Shown: positions 32,827 through 41,349, numbered from the stretch's first letter. The stretch is DNA of 64,000 bases from Alphaproteobacteria bacterium (GCA_005884685.1 VBAH01000035.1:1-64000), one strand, 5' to 3'. Notes: generated from the letters alone by a model not told the origin. Numbers and translations: made by a program.

Positions 32827-33444
32827 GTGGCCGTGCTCGAGAAAATACTCGACGTTCTTCCTTTGAAAGAGGAGCAGCGCCGCTTCCAGCGCGTGCGGGT
32901 GAACTTGCTCGGCCGCTACATGCTGGCCGACCGGCGCGAATTCCCCTGTCAGGTGCTCGACATGTCGCCCGGCGGCATGGCGATCATCGGTCCGGTGAGC
33001 GGCAAGGCGGGCGAGCGCATCGTCGCCTATATCGATCACGTCGGCCGGCTCGAGGGCACGGTTATCCGCGTGCTGCCGAACGGCTTTGCGATGTCGATCG
33101 CCGCGACGGCGCGCAAGCGCGACAAGCTCGCCGCACAGCTGACCTGGCTCGCCAACCGCCAGATCCTCGAGCTGCCGGAGGATCGCCGTCACGACCGCAT
33201 CGTGCCGCGCAATCCGCGCTCCACCATGGTGCTGCCGGACGGCACGGCCGTGTTATGCCGCATCGTCGACATGTCGCTCTCGGGCGCGGCGATTGCCTGC
33301 GACCAGGTCCCGGAGGCCGGCACCCTGATCACGCTCGGCAAGACGCCGAGCCGCGTGGTGCGTCACATCGAAGGCGGGTTCGCGGTCGAGTTCACCCGCA
33401 TGCAGCACCCGGACTTTCTCGAAGAGAACGTCACCGGTCCGTAA
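32827..33444 (+). CDS. Double PilZ domain protein
   Basis: This 205-residue protein contains two PilZ-like barrels. The first (about 18-105) has RRFQRVRVNLLGRYMLADRR and DMSPGGMAII. The second (about 115-200) has RRHDRIVPRNPRSTMVLPDG and DMSLSGAAIA. RxxxR and [DN]xSxxG are the cyclic-di-GMP contact motifs; RRFQR with DMSPGG looks intact, and RHDRIVPR with DMSLSG is close. It may bind two nucleotides or one per domain. The GTG at 32827 has GGAGA upstream. Targets are unknown. Confidence 0.85.
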   Translation: MAVLEKILDVLPLKEEQRRFQRVRVNLLGRYMLADRREFPCQVLDMSPGGMAIIGPVSGKAGERIVAYIDHVGRLEGTVIRVLPNGFAMSIAATARKRDKLAAQLTWLANRQILELPEDRRHDRIVPRNPRSTMVLPDGTAVLCRIVDMSLSGAAIACDQVPEAGTLITLGKTPSRVVRHIEGGFAVEFTRMQHPDFLEENVTGP

Positions 33445-33774
33445 ACGCGCGGCTGAGAGTCGCGCCGCGTTTCGAGCCTTTCCCATCCCTTCGGACACAT
33501 TCGCCCCGCGAGGCACGCCGCGCGCGCAGTGCGGGCGCGGTTAACCCGCGGGCGCGCCGGCCGCCTGCGCGCCCTATCGGCGGCATTTTCTGCATGAATG
33601 CAGACAATTTTATTCAAACTGAGTCTTGTAGAATTTTACTCAAATTTGTCTCAACTTATCCAAGTATTCGCGTCGTATTTGATTTGGAATTACTTCGAAT
33701 TGATTGTGGCAAATTAGCGGCACACCAAAGGCTTTCTGCCACAAGTAGTCCCGACACGGCGGAGGGGGCTACTG
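33445..33774. promoter_or_regulatory. Intergenic region with an AT-rich island upstream of the BTLCP gene
   Basis: The left part is GC-rich and featureless. From about 33596 to 33725 the composition turns sharply AT-rich, with repeated ACTCAAA/ACTGAGT-like words (TTATTCAAACTGAGTC, TTTTACTCAAATTTGTCTC). Such an island in a GC-rich genome is a typical site for promoters and nucleoid proteins. It directly precedes the transglutaminase-like protease gene. Confidence 0.45.
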
Positions 33775-34398
33775 ATGACTTACGGATACACGAGGATGCT
33801 TGCCTTCGGCTTGGGCGCCGCCCTTGCCGTGGCGGTCACCTCGCGGGCCGCCACCAGCGAGCTCATGTTCATCTCGACAGGCGATTCCACGCGCCCGCCG
33901 GTCGGCTGGGTTGAGTTCTGCGCCGAGCAGCCGGTCGACTGCAAGGTGGCGCCGATGGCTGCGCGCGATGTGGTTCTGAGCAGCAAGGCCTGGGCCGATC
34001 TCGTCCGTATCAACAAATGGGTGAACACGAACGTCCAGCCGATGACCGACCTCGAGCATTGGGGTGTGGTCGAGAAATGGTCCTACCCGGACGACGGCTA
34101 CGGCGACTGCGAAGACTACGTCTTGCTCAAGCGCCGCATGCTGATGGAAGCCGGCTGGCCGCGCGGCGCGCTGCTGATCACCGTGGTGCGCGAGCGGAAC
34201 GGCAACGGCCACGCCGTGCTCACGGTCAAGACCGACAAGGGCGAGTTCATCCTCGACAACCAGGAAGAGCGCATCCTGCTCTGGTCGGAGACCGCCTACC
34301 ACTACGTCAAGCGGCAGTCGCAGACCGATCCCAATCGCTGGGTCGCGCTCGGCGACCCGCGCCCGACCGTTGCGACAGCGTCATCGCCATCGCGCTGA
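33775..34398 (+). CDS. Transglutaminase-like cysteine peptidase (BTLCP)
   Basis: This 207-residue exported protein has a signal peptide (about 1-27, ending SRAATS) and the BTLCP triad Cys112 in YGDCEDYVLLKR, His146 in NGHAVLTV and Asp161 in FILDNQEE. Well-studied relatives such as LapG are periplasmic proteases controlled by cyclic-di-GMP receptors and release surface adhesins. No LapD-like receptor lies nearby, though a double PilZ gene is just upstream. The ATG has GGAGG about 9 bases upstream. A perfect hairpin terminator follows at 34486. Confidence 0.88.
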   Translation: MTYGYTRMLAFGLGAALAVAVTSRAATSELMFISTGDSTRPPVGWVEFCAEQPVDCKVAPMAARDVVLSSKAWADLVRINKWVNTNVQPMTDLEHWGVVEKWSYPDDGYGDCEDYVLLKRRMLMEAGWPRGALLITVVRERNGNGHAVLTVKTDKGEFILDNQEERILLWSETAYHYVKRQSQTDPNRWVALGDPRPTVATASSPSR

Positions 34399-34485
34399 AA
34401 CGTCATCGCGCCGAGACAAAAGGAATCCAGAGTTCGCGACCCGGTCACGTCCCCACCCCTCCCCGTCCCCAGACCGGGCTCGCGC

Positions 34486-34522
34486 GCGGCCGACCGTCCC
34501 CCACGGTCGGCCGCAACTTTTT
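34486..34522 (+). terminator. Rho-independent terminator after the BTLCP gene
   Basis: A 12-bp perfect GC stem (GCGGCCGACCGT/ACGGTCGGCCGC) with a five-C loop is followed by AACTTTTT. It lies 87 bp past the stop at 34398. Confidence 0.85.
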
Positions 34523-34533
34523 AGTCGAGAGGC

Positions 34534-34639
34534 GTAGGGCGCAATAAGCGGAGCGCATTGCGCCGCTCGTCGGCAGCAGCGCCGTCGTTTTGATCGCGGC
34601 GCAATGCGTTTCGCTGCGCTCCACTTACTTGCGCCCTAC
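34534..34639. repeat. Family C palindromic repeat, copy 1
   Basis: The ends GTAGGGCGCAATAAGCGGAG and the complementary CTCCACTTACTTGCGCCCTA form an imperfect 30-bp inverted repeat around a 45-bp middle. Related copies occur at 41350-41451, 41472-41502 (half) and 43537-43688. It behaves like a small non-autonomous mobile repeat. Confidence 0.75.
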
Positions 34640-34653
34640 GATCCCGATGTTCC

Positions 34654-35184
34654 TCACCCCACCCGCTTCAGCCCCTTGGCATACTGATTCCACCGCTTCA
34701 CGTACCACTCGGCGGCGAACGACACCGACTTCGCGGCCTTCTCGTCGAGCGTGCGGACCGCGCGCGCGGGCGCGCCCACGATCAGCGAATTGTCGGGAAA
34801 TTCCTTGCCCTCGGTGACGAGCGCGCCGGCGCCGACCAGCGAGTGCATGCCGATCTTTGCGCCGTTGAGCACGATCGCACCCATGCCGATCAGGCTGCCC
34901 TGCGCGATGGTGCAGCCGTGCAGCACCACGTTATGGCCGATGGTGCAGTCCGGCCCGATCGTCAGCGGAAAGCCCATGTCGGTGTGCAGGGTGCAGCTCT
35001 CCTGGATGTTGGAGCGCTCGCCGAGCTCGATCCACTCGTTGTCGCCGCGCAGCACCGAGCCCCACCAGATGCTGGCATCCTGTTTCAGCCGCACGCGCCC
35101 GATCGCGACCGCGGTTTCGGCGATCCAGTAGCGGCCGTCGGCGGGAAGGTCGGGAGCTTGTCCGTCGAGAGAATAGATCGCCAT
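34654..35184 (-). CDS. Gamma carbonic anhydrase family protein
   Basis: This 176-residue left-handed beta-helix protein has hexapeptide repeats and the zinc histidines in SCTLHTDMGFPL and IGHNVVLHGCTI. Other landmarks are WWGSVLRGDNEWIELGERSN and SLIVGAPARAVRTL. Members hydrate CO2 or act as YrdA/PaaY-like proteins of unclear role. The ATG has an AGGAG site. It is followed on the same strand by no close gene. Confidence 0.88.
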   Translation of the reverse strand: MAIYSLDGQAPDLPADGRYWIAETAVAIGRVRLKQDASIWWGSVLRGDNEWIELGERSNIQESCTLHTDMGFPLTIGPDCTIGHNVVLHGCTIAQGSLIGMGAIVLNGAKIGMHSLVGAGALVTEGKEFPDNSLIVGAPARAVRTLDEKAAKSVSFAAEWYVKRWNQYAKGLKRVG

Positions 35185-35225
35185 GCAGGTCTCCTGTGCG
35201 GAGACGGAAACTGCCACGTCTGGCG

Positions 35226-35558
35226 TCAGGCGAAAAGCAGCGAGAATGCCCTGAACGCCGTGACCACCACGGTGCCGGACATCAGACTCCAGAAGCCCGC
35301 GAGCGCGGTCGCCAGCATGACGAACTCGAAGCGGCGGCGCTCGATGCGGCTGCCGCGGATGATGTTGCGCATGATCACGAACGGCGCCGCGAAGGTGAGC
35401 ACCGGGATTGCGAGCAACGTCATGAGCTGCGCACCGCCGTTGAGCAGGCGGAAGCTCAACGGCTGCTCGGTGACCAGCTGATAGCCGGTCGCAAGCGAGC
35501 CCGCGACCGCAAAGCCGATGAGCAGCACGATGAGCGACTGGAGTGACTCGGGCGACAT
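35226..35558 (-). CDS. Conserved hypothetical membrane protein
   Basis: This 110-residue protein has three or four membrane segments (LIVLLIGFAVAGSLATGYQL, LMTLLAIPVLTFAAPFVIM, LATALAGFWSLMSGTVVVTA) and a central RNIIRGSRIERRR loop. Proteins of this length and layout are widespread in Hyphomicrobiales, annotated only as DUF families. It lies 41 bp upstream of the gamma carbonic anhydrase gene and may share its transcript. Confidence 0.65.
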   Translation of the reverse strand: MSPESLQSLIVLLIGFAVAGSLATGYQLVTEQPLSFRLLNGGAQLMTLLAIPVLTFAAPFVIMRNIIRGSRIERRRFEFVMLATALAGFWSLMSGTVVVTAFRAFSLLFA

Positions 35559-35789
35559 TGACGCGGTACCAACTGATGCGCGCCCGGAGCTTTCCAGATC
35601 GCCGCGCGCTGCGCCAGCGGATCCTTAATAAAGGGTAAACGGGGGGAAAATTCCGCCTGGCAACACCGAGTCGGGCGCGTGGCATACTGGCCGCGATTCG
35701 AGAGCCGCATGGTCCCCGAAAAAGCCGTCCCGGACTTGATCCGGGATGGGAACCGGCTTTCGGCCAGGTTCATGCTCAAAAGATCGATT

Positions 35790-36506
35790 ATGACTGCAAT
35801 TGCCAAGCAGCACGCGGCCACCGCCAAGAAGCGCAGCACCTCTGCGGGCCTGCTGTTCGCGCTGATCACTTTGGTCGCGCTGATCGTGTTTGCCGCCGCG
35901 TTCGTTGCGCTGGTGCTGTGGCCGCGCTGGCCGGGCACCGCGGTTGCGCCCGATGCGCCGTCGCTGCCGGTCACGGTCGGCGGCGTGCTGTTCAACCTGC
36001 CGCCGGCCGCGATCCGCGTGCCGATGCAGCGCCATCCCGGCGCGCAGGAGCGCGTCGACCTCGCCTTCCTGTGGCCATCGCTTGGCGTCCCCGATCCGAC
36101 CGCGAAGCCCGCGCCGAGCGAAGCAGTGCCGCCGATCGACCGGCTGTTCATCACGATCCAGCCGCCCTCGATCGCACTTAGTCCGGCCGAGCGGGTGAAG
36201 TCGATCTATCCGCGCTATCTTGCCGACACGCAATTCGATGGGCCGGACGGCTTGAAGGTGATCTCGTTCCGCGACGGCACGCCCTATCAGGGTGAGGACC
36301 TGTACTTCGATCCCGCCGCGCAGCCGGGCTTCGTCGTGCGCTGCTCGCGTCCCGGCGGCGCCGGCACGCCGGGCATGTGCCTCTACGAGCGGCGCATCGA
36401 GGGCGCGGACCTCACGCTGCGGTTTCCGAGCGACTGGCTGACCGGTTGGCGCGCGATGAACGCCGGGATCGACACGCTGCTGGCGAGGCTGAAGCCCGGC
36501 GCGTGA
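35790..36506 (+). CDS. Conserved hypothetical single-pass membrane protein
   Basis: This 238-residue protein has a short cytoplasmic N-terminus, one membrane helix (about 17-45, LLFALITLVALIVFAAAFVA) and a periplasmic domain. Landmarks are SLPVTVGGVLFNLPPAAIRV, SIYPRYLADTQFDGPDG and GAGTPGMCLYERRIEGADLT. No family with known function is recognised. An in-frame ATG at 35772 is an alternative start. The gene is tail to tail with the glycine-zipper gene. Confidence 0.6.
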   Translation: MTAIAKQHAATAKKRSTSAGLLFALITLVALIVFAAAFVALVLWPRWPGTAVAPDAPSLPVTVGGVLFNLPPAAIRVPMQRHPGAQERVDLAFLWPSLGVPDPTAKPAPSEAVPPIDRLFITIQPPSIALSPAERVKSIYPRYLADTQFDGPDGLKVISFRDGTPYQGEDLYFDPAAQPGFVVRCSRPGGAGTPGMCLYERRIEGADLTLRFPSDWLTGWRAMNAGIDTLLARLKPGA

Positions 36507-36507
36507 G

Positions 36508-36846
36508 CTACTCGAACCCTTGAGCCGGCGGTCCGCCGACGCCAGGGGCGGGCGGCGCCGGCGTGACCTCGCCGGGCGCGGAATCGGATGGACGCTGTTT
36601 TTGGGCAAGACGCGCCCGCCTGGCGACGCGATGGCGCGGCGGGTTGCTGCGGCTCGCGCGCCACGATCGCGCGATCTCCGGGCCTGCCGCATAGCCGATC
36701 ACCGCGCCTGCGACCGCACCGACCGGCCCGAGCACGACCGCGCCGGATACCGCGCCGATCGCGGCACTTCCGGCCCGCTCCTGCGCGCGAACCTGCGACG
36801 GCGCGAGCGTCAGCGCGATGGCGCAAACTGCGACGATAATCTTCAT
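36508..36846 (-). CDS. Small exported glycine-zipper protein
   Basis: This 112-residue protein has a signal peptide (1-21, ending SQVRAQ). A glycine-zipper segment follows (SAAIGAVSGAVVLGPVGAVA, GAVIGYAAG), then a basic and Pro-rich tail. Glycine-zipper proteins associate with membranes. Function is unknown. The ATG at 36846 has GGAGG upstream. Tail-to-tail with the previous gene, with only one base between the stops. Confidence 0.65.
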   Translation of the reverse strand: MKIIVAVCAIALTLAPSQVRAQERAGSAAIGAVSGAVVLGPVGAVAGAVIGYAAGPEIARSWRASRSNPPRHRVARRARLAQKQRPSDSAPGEVTPAPPAPGVGGPPAQGFE

Positions 36847-36920
36847 GCCGCGCCTCCCCGGGTTGGCGCGATGCATCATTGCGGGGAATGCGGCGGCAGT
36901 GGGGAGCGGCGGTGAAGGAA

Positions 36921-37334
36921 CTACGGCTCCAGATCCTGCTCGAGGATCGCCATCTCGAGCGCGACGCCGCCGTCGTCGACGAACACCACACCGACGAACT
37001 CGTCGCCCGCATGTAGGTCGGCTGAGTCGGTCTTGGTGGGCCGCTTGTGCAAAACGAACTTGGCGCCGAGCTGCTGCTTCAGATAAGCGTTGACCCTCGC
37101 GATGGTCTCGTTGTCGAGCCGGGTCACCTTGGCATCGGGCAGGGTGATCGATTTTTCGAAATTGTATGAGCGCTCGTCGTCCTCGTCGTCCACCACGATG
37201 CGGCCGAACGGCTCCTCGCCGAGCAGCACTTCGGCGTAGTCGTCGCGCTGCGGGCGCGGCACCACGCGGATGCGGGGCGAGCCGAACAGGCGCTTGAGGT
37301 AATTATCGAGCTTGCTGATCTCGGCGACGTCCAC
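36921..37334 (-). CDS. DUF3126 family protein with two tandem domains
   Basis: This 137-residue protein is read from a GTG. Residues 5-65 (ISKLDNYLKRLFGSPRIRVV, EVLLGEEPFGRIVVDDED) match DUF3126, normally about 70 residues long. Residues 75-137 repeat the same layout (VNAYLKQQLGAKFVLHKRPT, DEFVGVVFVDDGGVALEMAI). It therefore looks like an internal duplication that has diverged. The function of DUF3126 is unknown. Its start codon is the best available, since the longer frame runs into a palindromic repeat. Confidence 0.65.
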   Translation of the reverse strand: MDVAEISKLDNYLKRLFGSPRIRVVPRPQRDDYAEVLLGEEPFGRIVVDDEDDERSYNFEKSITLPDAKVTRLDNETIARVNAYLKQQLGAKFVLHKRPTKTDSADLHAGDEFVGVVFVDDGGVALEMAILEQDLEP

Positions 37335-37361
37335 GCAATTCTCCCGGTCTGACCCGCTCCG

Positions 37362-37435
37362 CTCATGCCCGCGAACGCGGGCATCCAGCTCTTGGCCGAA
37401 GCACTGGGTCCCCGCTTTCGTGGGGACGAGCGGCA
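37362..37435. repeat. Family A palindromic repeat, copy 3
   Basis: CATGCCCGCGAACGCGGGCAT and, 20 bp on, CCCCGCTTTCGTGGGGACGAG form two hairpins. It lies between the DUF3126 and cysE genes. Confidence 0.75.
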
Positions 37436-37474
37436 CCGCTCAGGCCTAGCACAAATGAAGGCTTATTTCAGACC

Positions 37475-38296
37475 CTACGGGCCCAGATCGTACAGCATCT
37501 GGTCCATGGCGCGGGAGGGTTCCGCGCAGCCGGCTTCGCCGACGACCTTGGCCGGCACCCCGGCGACCGTGGTGTTGTGCGGCACCGCTTTCAGCACCAC
37601 CGAGCCCGCCGCGATGCGCGCGCAGTGCCCGACCTCGATATTGCCGAGGATCTTGGCGCCCGCCCCGATCATCACCCCGCGGCGGATCTTGGGATGGCGG
37701 TCCTCGTTCTCCTTGCCGGTGCCGCCGAGCGTTACGTCGTGCAGGATCGACACGTCGTCGTCGATCACCGCGGTCTCGCCGACGACAAGGCCGGTCGCGT
37801 GATCGAGGAAGATGCCGCGCCCGATGCGCGCGTTCGGATTGATGTCGGTCGCAAACACCGCCGACGAGCGGCTCTGCAGATAAAGCGCAAAATCCTTGCG
37901 GCCCTTGTTCCAGAGCCAGTGCGCGAGCCGATGCGTCTGGATCGCGTGGAAGCCTTTGAAGTAGAGCAGCGGGTCGATGAAGCGGTGCGCCGCCGGATCG
38001 CGGTCGACCGTCGCCATGATGTCGGTGCGGAACGCGTCGCCGATCGAGGGATCGTCCTCCAGCGCGTCGGCATAAGCCTGGCGGATCAGCTCGCCCGACA
38101 CGTCCGGATGGTCGAGCCGTTCGGCGATGCGGTGCACGACCGCATGCTCGAACTTGTCGTGATGCAGGATCGAGGAATAGATGAAGCTTGCAAGCTCGGG
38201 CTCGCGCCGCACCACTTCCTCGGCCTCGTCGCGAATGCGCTGCCAGACCGGATCGACGTTATCGAGGCGGTGCGGTTTGAGCTGCTGCTGGGCCAT
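37475..38296 (-). CDS. cysE: Serine O-acetyltransferase
   Basis: This 273-residue enzyme transfers acetyl from acetyl-CoA to serine, the first step of cysteine synthesis. The N-terminal helical domain (about 1-150) has DVSGELIRQAYADALEDDPS and IDPLLYFKGFHAIQTHRLAH. The left-handed beta-helix has GIFLDHATGLVVGETAVIDD, LHDVTLGGTGKENEDRHPKI and AGSVVLKAVPHNTTVAGVPA. The ATG at 38296 has GGAGA upstream. The C-terminal tail (ending DQMLYDLGP) is longer than the short tail that binds CysK in enterobacteria and does not end in Ile, so cysteine synthase complex formation is uncertain. Confidence 0.95.
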   Translation of the reverse strand: MAQQQLKPHRLDNVDPVWQRIRDEAEEVVRREPELASFIYSSILHHDKFEHAVVHRIAERLDHPDVSGELIRQAYADALEDDPSIGDAFRTDIMATVDRDPAAHRFIDPLLYFKGFHAIQTHRLAHWLWNKGRKDFALYLQSRSSAVFATDINPNARIGRGIFLDHATGLVVGETAVIDDDVSILHDVTLGGTGKENEDRHPKIRRGVMIGAGAKILGNIEVGHCARIAAGSVVLKAVPHNTTVAGVPAKVVGEAGCAEPSRAMDQMLYDLGP

Positions 38297-38412
38297 GGGT
38301 GTCTCCCTGCGTGCGGTGTTTACCACAGGTGGGGCCGGATTTTTAGTCCCTCAAGGTGGCCGAGGCATCAGAGTAAATGATTGGAAGCAGCAGACTTTGT
38401 TATGAAGATCGC

Positions 38413-38490
38413 TTTCCGCTCGTCCCGCGAAAGCGGGGACCCAGTTCATTCTTGATTCTTGGCCCTGGATGCCCGCTTTCGCGGGCATGA
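38413..38490. repeat. Family A palindromic repeat, copy 4
   Basis: CTCGTCCCGCGAAAGCGGGG and GATGCCCGCTTTCGCGGGCAT, 30 bp apart, form the usual two hairpins. It lies between cysE and the hydrolase pair. Confidence 0.75.
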
Positions 38491-38501
38491 TCGGAGCAGG
38501 T

Positions 38502-39392
38502 CTACCCCGCCTCCAGCTTCCCCACGAAATCCAGCACCGCGTCGGAAAAGCTGTCGTTCGCGTCGCCCGCGACCATGTGGCGGGCGTCGGCGACGTCGAT
38601 GTAGTCGGCATGCGGCACCAATTCGAGAAATTCGCGCACATGCGCCTCGTGCACCAGTTCGGATGAGCCGCCGCGCACCAGCAGCGCCGGAATGGTGATC
38701 GCCTTCGCGGCATCGATCAGCGCGGCCTCGAGCGCGTGATGGTCGCTCGCGAACGACCGCTCGCCGCTCAGCACGCGCGGGTCCCAATGCCAGCGCCAGC
38801 GCCCGTCGGGGTGCAGCCGCAGGTTCTTGCGCAGACCTTCGTGCGAGCGCGGGCGGGGGCGGTGCGGGAGATAGGCGGCGACGGCATCGGCGGCATCGGC
38901 AATGTCGGCAAAGGCGTCGGCGGCGCGCGCGCGCATGAAACCCTGGATCTTCTGCACGCCCGCCTGGTCGACGCGCGGCGTGATGTCGACCAGCACGACC
39001 GCGGCGAACACCGGCGCCGCACCGCTGCGCTCCGCGTGCCCTTCGGCGAGCAGCGACGCGACGCCGCCGAGCGAGGCGCCGATCGCGATCGGGCGCTTGC
39101 CGGCGCGCTGCGCCAGCGTCGTGGCGACCGCGGCCGCATCGGCCGCGAAATCGCTGAAAGCGTAATGCCCGTCCGCGACCCACTCGCTGTCGCCATGGCC
39201 GCGCTGATCGAGCGCATAGGCAAGCGCACCCGCACGCGCCAGATGCTCGGCGGTGTGGCGCCAGGCGTGCCGCGTCTGTCCGCCGCCGTGCAGCAGCAGC
39301 ACCGGCTGGCCGGCATCGCCGTAGACGTCGGCGACCAGCCGGTTGCCGGCCGCGCCCGTGAGCATCGCGGTGGCAGGCTGCAGACGCCTCAT
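38502..39392 (-). CDS. Alpha/beta hydrolase (second of a pair)
   Basis: This 296-residue alpha/beta hydrolase has LLLHGGGQTRHAW with the oxyanion region, the nucleophile elbow IGASLGGVAS and the late catalytic His in VADARHMVAGD. A middle cap domain (RVDQAGVQKIQGFM to RPRPRSHEGLRKNL) is present. Reaction and substrate are unknown. Its ATG overlaps the stop of the first hydrolase gene (ATGA), so the two are co-translated. Confidence 0.85.
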   Translation of the reverse strand: MRRLQPATAMLTGAAGNRLVADVYGDAGQPVLLLHGGGQTRHAWRHTAEHLARAGALAYALDQRGHGDSEWVADGHYAFSDFAADAAAVATTLAQRAGKRPIAIGASLGGVASLLAEGHAERSGAAPVFAAVVLVDITPRVDQAGVQKIQGFMRARAADAFADIADAADAVAAYLPHRPRPRSHEGLRKNLRLHPDGRWRWHWDPRVLSGERSFASDHHALEAALIDAAKAITIPALLVRGGSSELVHEAHVREFLELVPHADYIDVADARHMVAGDANDSFSDAVLDFVGKLEAG

Positions 39393-40141
39393 GGCCGCTG
39401 CTGCAGGAATTCGAGCGCGGCCTCTTTGAATACCTTGTCGCCGACCGCCAGCATGTGATCGCGGTTCGGAATGTCGAGCGCGCGCGCATTCGGCATCAGC
39501 GCGGCGAGCTCGTGCGGCGAACCGGTGATGTCGTCCTTGCTGCCGACCGCGATCAGCGTCGGCGCGCGAATGCTGCGGATGTCCTCGACGCGCATCCGCT
39601 GGCGCGAGCCGCGCAGGCAGGCGGCGAGCGCCTTCAGGTCGGAGCGGGTCTGCTCGGCGAAGGCACGGAAGCGCTTGCCGAGCGGGTCGGTGACGTCGTC
39701 GAGCGTGGGTGCTTCGAGCGATTCGGCGATCCCGTCGCTCAGGCCTGCGGTCGCGATCAGGTTGATGCCGGCGCCGCCGAGGATCAGCGCACGCGTCAGT
39801 TCCGGGCGCCGCGCGGCGAGCACCGCGCAGATGCGCGCACCGAGCGAATAGCCCATCAGGTCCGCGCGCGGCAGGCTCAGGTGCCCCATCAGCGCCGCAA
39901 CGTCGCTTGCCATGATGTCGGTGTGATAGGCGGCGGGATCGTACAACTTGGCCGACTGGCCGTGGCCGCGATTGTCGAGCGCGATGACGCGGCGGCCGTC
40001 GCGCCGCAAGGTCGCGGTCCAGCCCGGCAGCACCCAGTTCACCTCCTTGTTGGAGGCAAAGCCGTGCACGAGGACGATCGGATCGCCCTCGCCTTCGTCG
40101 AGATAGGCGATCTCGACGTCTCCGTTCCTGAATGTCGGCAT
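39389..40141 (-). CDS. Alpha/beta hydrolase (first of a pair)
   Basis: This 250-residue alpha/beta hydrolase has IVLVHGFASNKEVNW, RVIALDNRGHGQS, the nucleophile elbow LMGYSLGARI and the catalytic His in IPNRDHMLAVG. The ATG at 40141 with AGGA upstream was chosen over a GTG at 40162. Closely packed hydrolase pairs like this occur in many Rhizobiales, but the substrate is unknown. Coupled to the downstream hydrolase through an ATGA overlap. Confidence 0.85.
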   Translation of the reverse strand: MPTFRNGDVEIAYLDEGEGDPIVLVHGFASNKEVNWVLPGWTATLRRDGRRVIALDNRGHGQSAKLYDPAAYHTDIMASDVAALMGHLSLPRADLMGYSLGARICAVLAARRPELTRALILGGAGINLIATAGLSDGIAESLEAPTLDDVTDPLGKRFRAFAEQTRSDLKALAACLRGSRQRMRVEDIRSIRAPTLIAVGSKDDITGSPHELAALMPNARALDIPNRDHMLAVGDKVFKEAALEFLQQRP

Positions 40142-40173
40142 GATTCCTGGAGTTTGATTCACCGGCGTTGAAG

Positions 40174-40251
40174 CATTCTCCGCTCATTCCCGCGCAAGCG
40201 GGAATCCAGGGCCAAGAACTGGGTCCCCGCTTTCGCGGGGACGAGCAGGGG
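40174..40251. repeat. Family A palindromic repeat, copy 5
   Basis: CATTCCCGCGCAAGCGGGAAT and, 20 bp on, CCCCGCTTTCGCGGGGACGAG repeat the layout of copy 2 almost base for base. It lies between the hydrolase pair and a membrane protein gene. Confidence 0.75.
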
Positions 40252-40257
40252 AATGTA

Positions 40258-41256
40258 TTAAGCCGCCTGAGCCGAGGCTGCCAAGCGCAGGCAACGCACC
40301 CGCTGCCACTCGCAGTGGCGCAAAGTCATGCCCTCGACCGTGCGCTTGGCCGCCGCGCAGAGCGCCAGCAGATTGAGCAGCGCCCAGAAGATCCACGACG
40401 CCAGCGTAACCATCGACGTGGTGAGGAAAATCGCGCCGCGCCCGAGCAGCTTGACGATCGCCCGGGTCTTGCCCCCTTTCGCGGCCGCCAGCGCGGCCAG
40501 CCTGGCAGCATCCTTCGGATGTTCGGCGATCTTCAAGGCGTCGAGCGTCCCGCGCAGGCCGGTGCGCTGCTGCACCTTGCCGAGATCGCTGACGAACTGG
40601 AGGAGCCCTTCGCGCTTCTCGACCTTGAGCAGGCGCATCAACGGCGCACCCATGTGGCCGCCGCGCCGCGCCGCTTTCGCGACCGAGACCCCGGCGCGGA
40701 CGGGCGCCGCGAGCCCGGCACTGACGTAGAGACCGGCGGTGACCGCGATACCGGTGCCGGCAAGGCCGAGCACCAGCGGATCGACCTCCTCGCCGCGCAG
40801 GCCGTGCCAGCCCTCGCGCACGACATCGCGGATGTCGCCGAACACGAACAGATCGCCAGTCAGCATGCCGGCGGCGCTCGCGACGTCCTCCGGCTTGCCC
40901 GTGACGAACCCGCGCGCAAAGCTTAGCGCCTTGCTCGAAGCCATGGCGCCATCGCGTTCCGCGGCCTCGGTTTTTGCGACCAGCGCAGGCGCCACTTTGA
41001 CGCCCCGCTCGGCGGCCAGATCGAGAAAGCTGCGCGCCAGCTCGACGTCACCGCCGCCGAGCGCTGCCTCGATCTCGTGCGCCGCAATCGTTGCATCGAA
41101 ATGTCCGTCCAGCGCCAGCTCGGAGAGCCGGACCGGATCGTCCGCCGCCGCGATGGTGCGCGCCGCACGAAGGCCTTCGGGCATGCTGACCCCGGCCGCG
41201 AGCGCGAGACATGCGGCGGCGCCGAGCGAGAGCGTGATGGCCAGTCGTGTGAGCAA
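40258..41256 (-). CDS. Conserved hypothetical membrane protein
   Basis: This 332-residue protein starts at a TTG with GGGGA upstream. It has an N-terminal membrane or signal segment (LTRLAITLSLGAAACLALAA), a helical periplasmic part (DPVRLSELALDGHFD, MASSKALSFARGFV), a central membrane segment (VLGLAGTGIAVTAGLYVSAG) and a C-terminal one (LTTSMVTLASWIFWALLNLL). It ends with a Cys/Arg-rich tail. Function is unknown. Similar 330-residue proteins occur across the order. Confidence 0.6.
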   Translation of the reverse strand: MLTRLAITLSLGAAACLALAAGVSMPEGLRAARTIAAADDPVRLSELALDGHFDATIAAHEIEAALGGGDVELARSFLDLAAERGVKVAPALVAKTEAAERDGAMASSKALSFARGFVTGKPEDVASAAGMLTGDLFVFGDIRDVVREGWHGLRGEEVDPLVLGLAGTGIAVTAGLYVSAGLAAPVRAGVSVAKAARRGGHMGAPLMRLLKVEKREGLLQFVSDLGKVQQRTGLRGTLDALKIAEHPKDAARLAALAAAKGGKTRAIVKLLGRGAIFLTTSMVTLASWIFWALLNLLALCAAAKRTVEGMTLRHCEWQRVRCLRLAASAQAA

Positions 41257-41349
41257 ATCGATCCCCAGCCGGAGCGCGCCTCATCTAGGGAGGGATTGAG
41301 GCGGCACGGCGGCTCGGCGGAACCGCGGCGCGACCGGATTTTGGAACCT

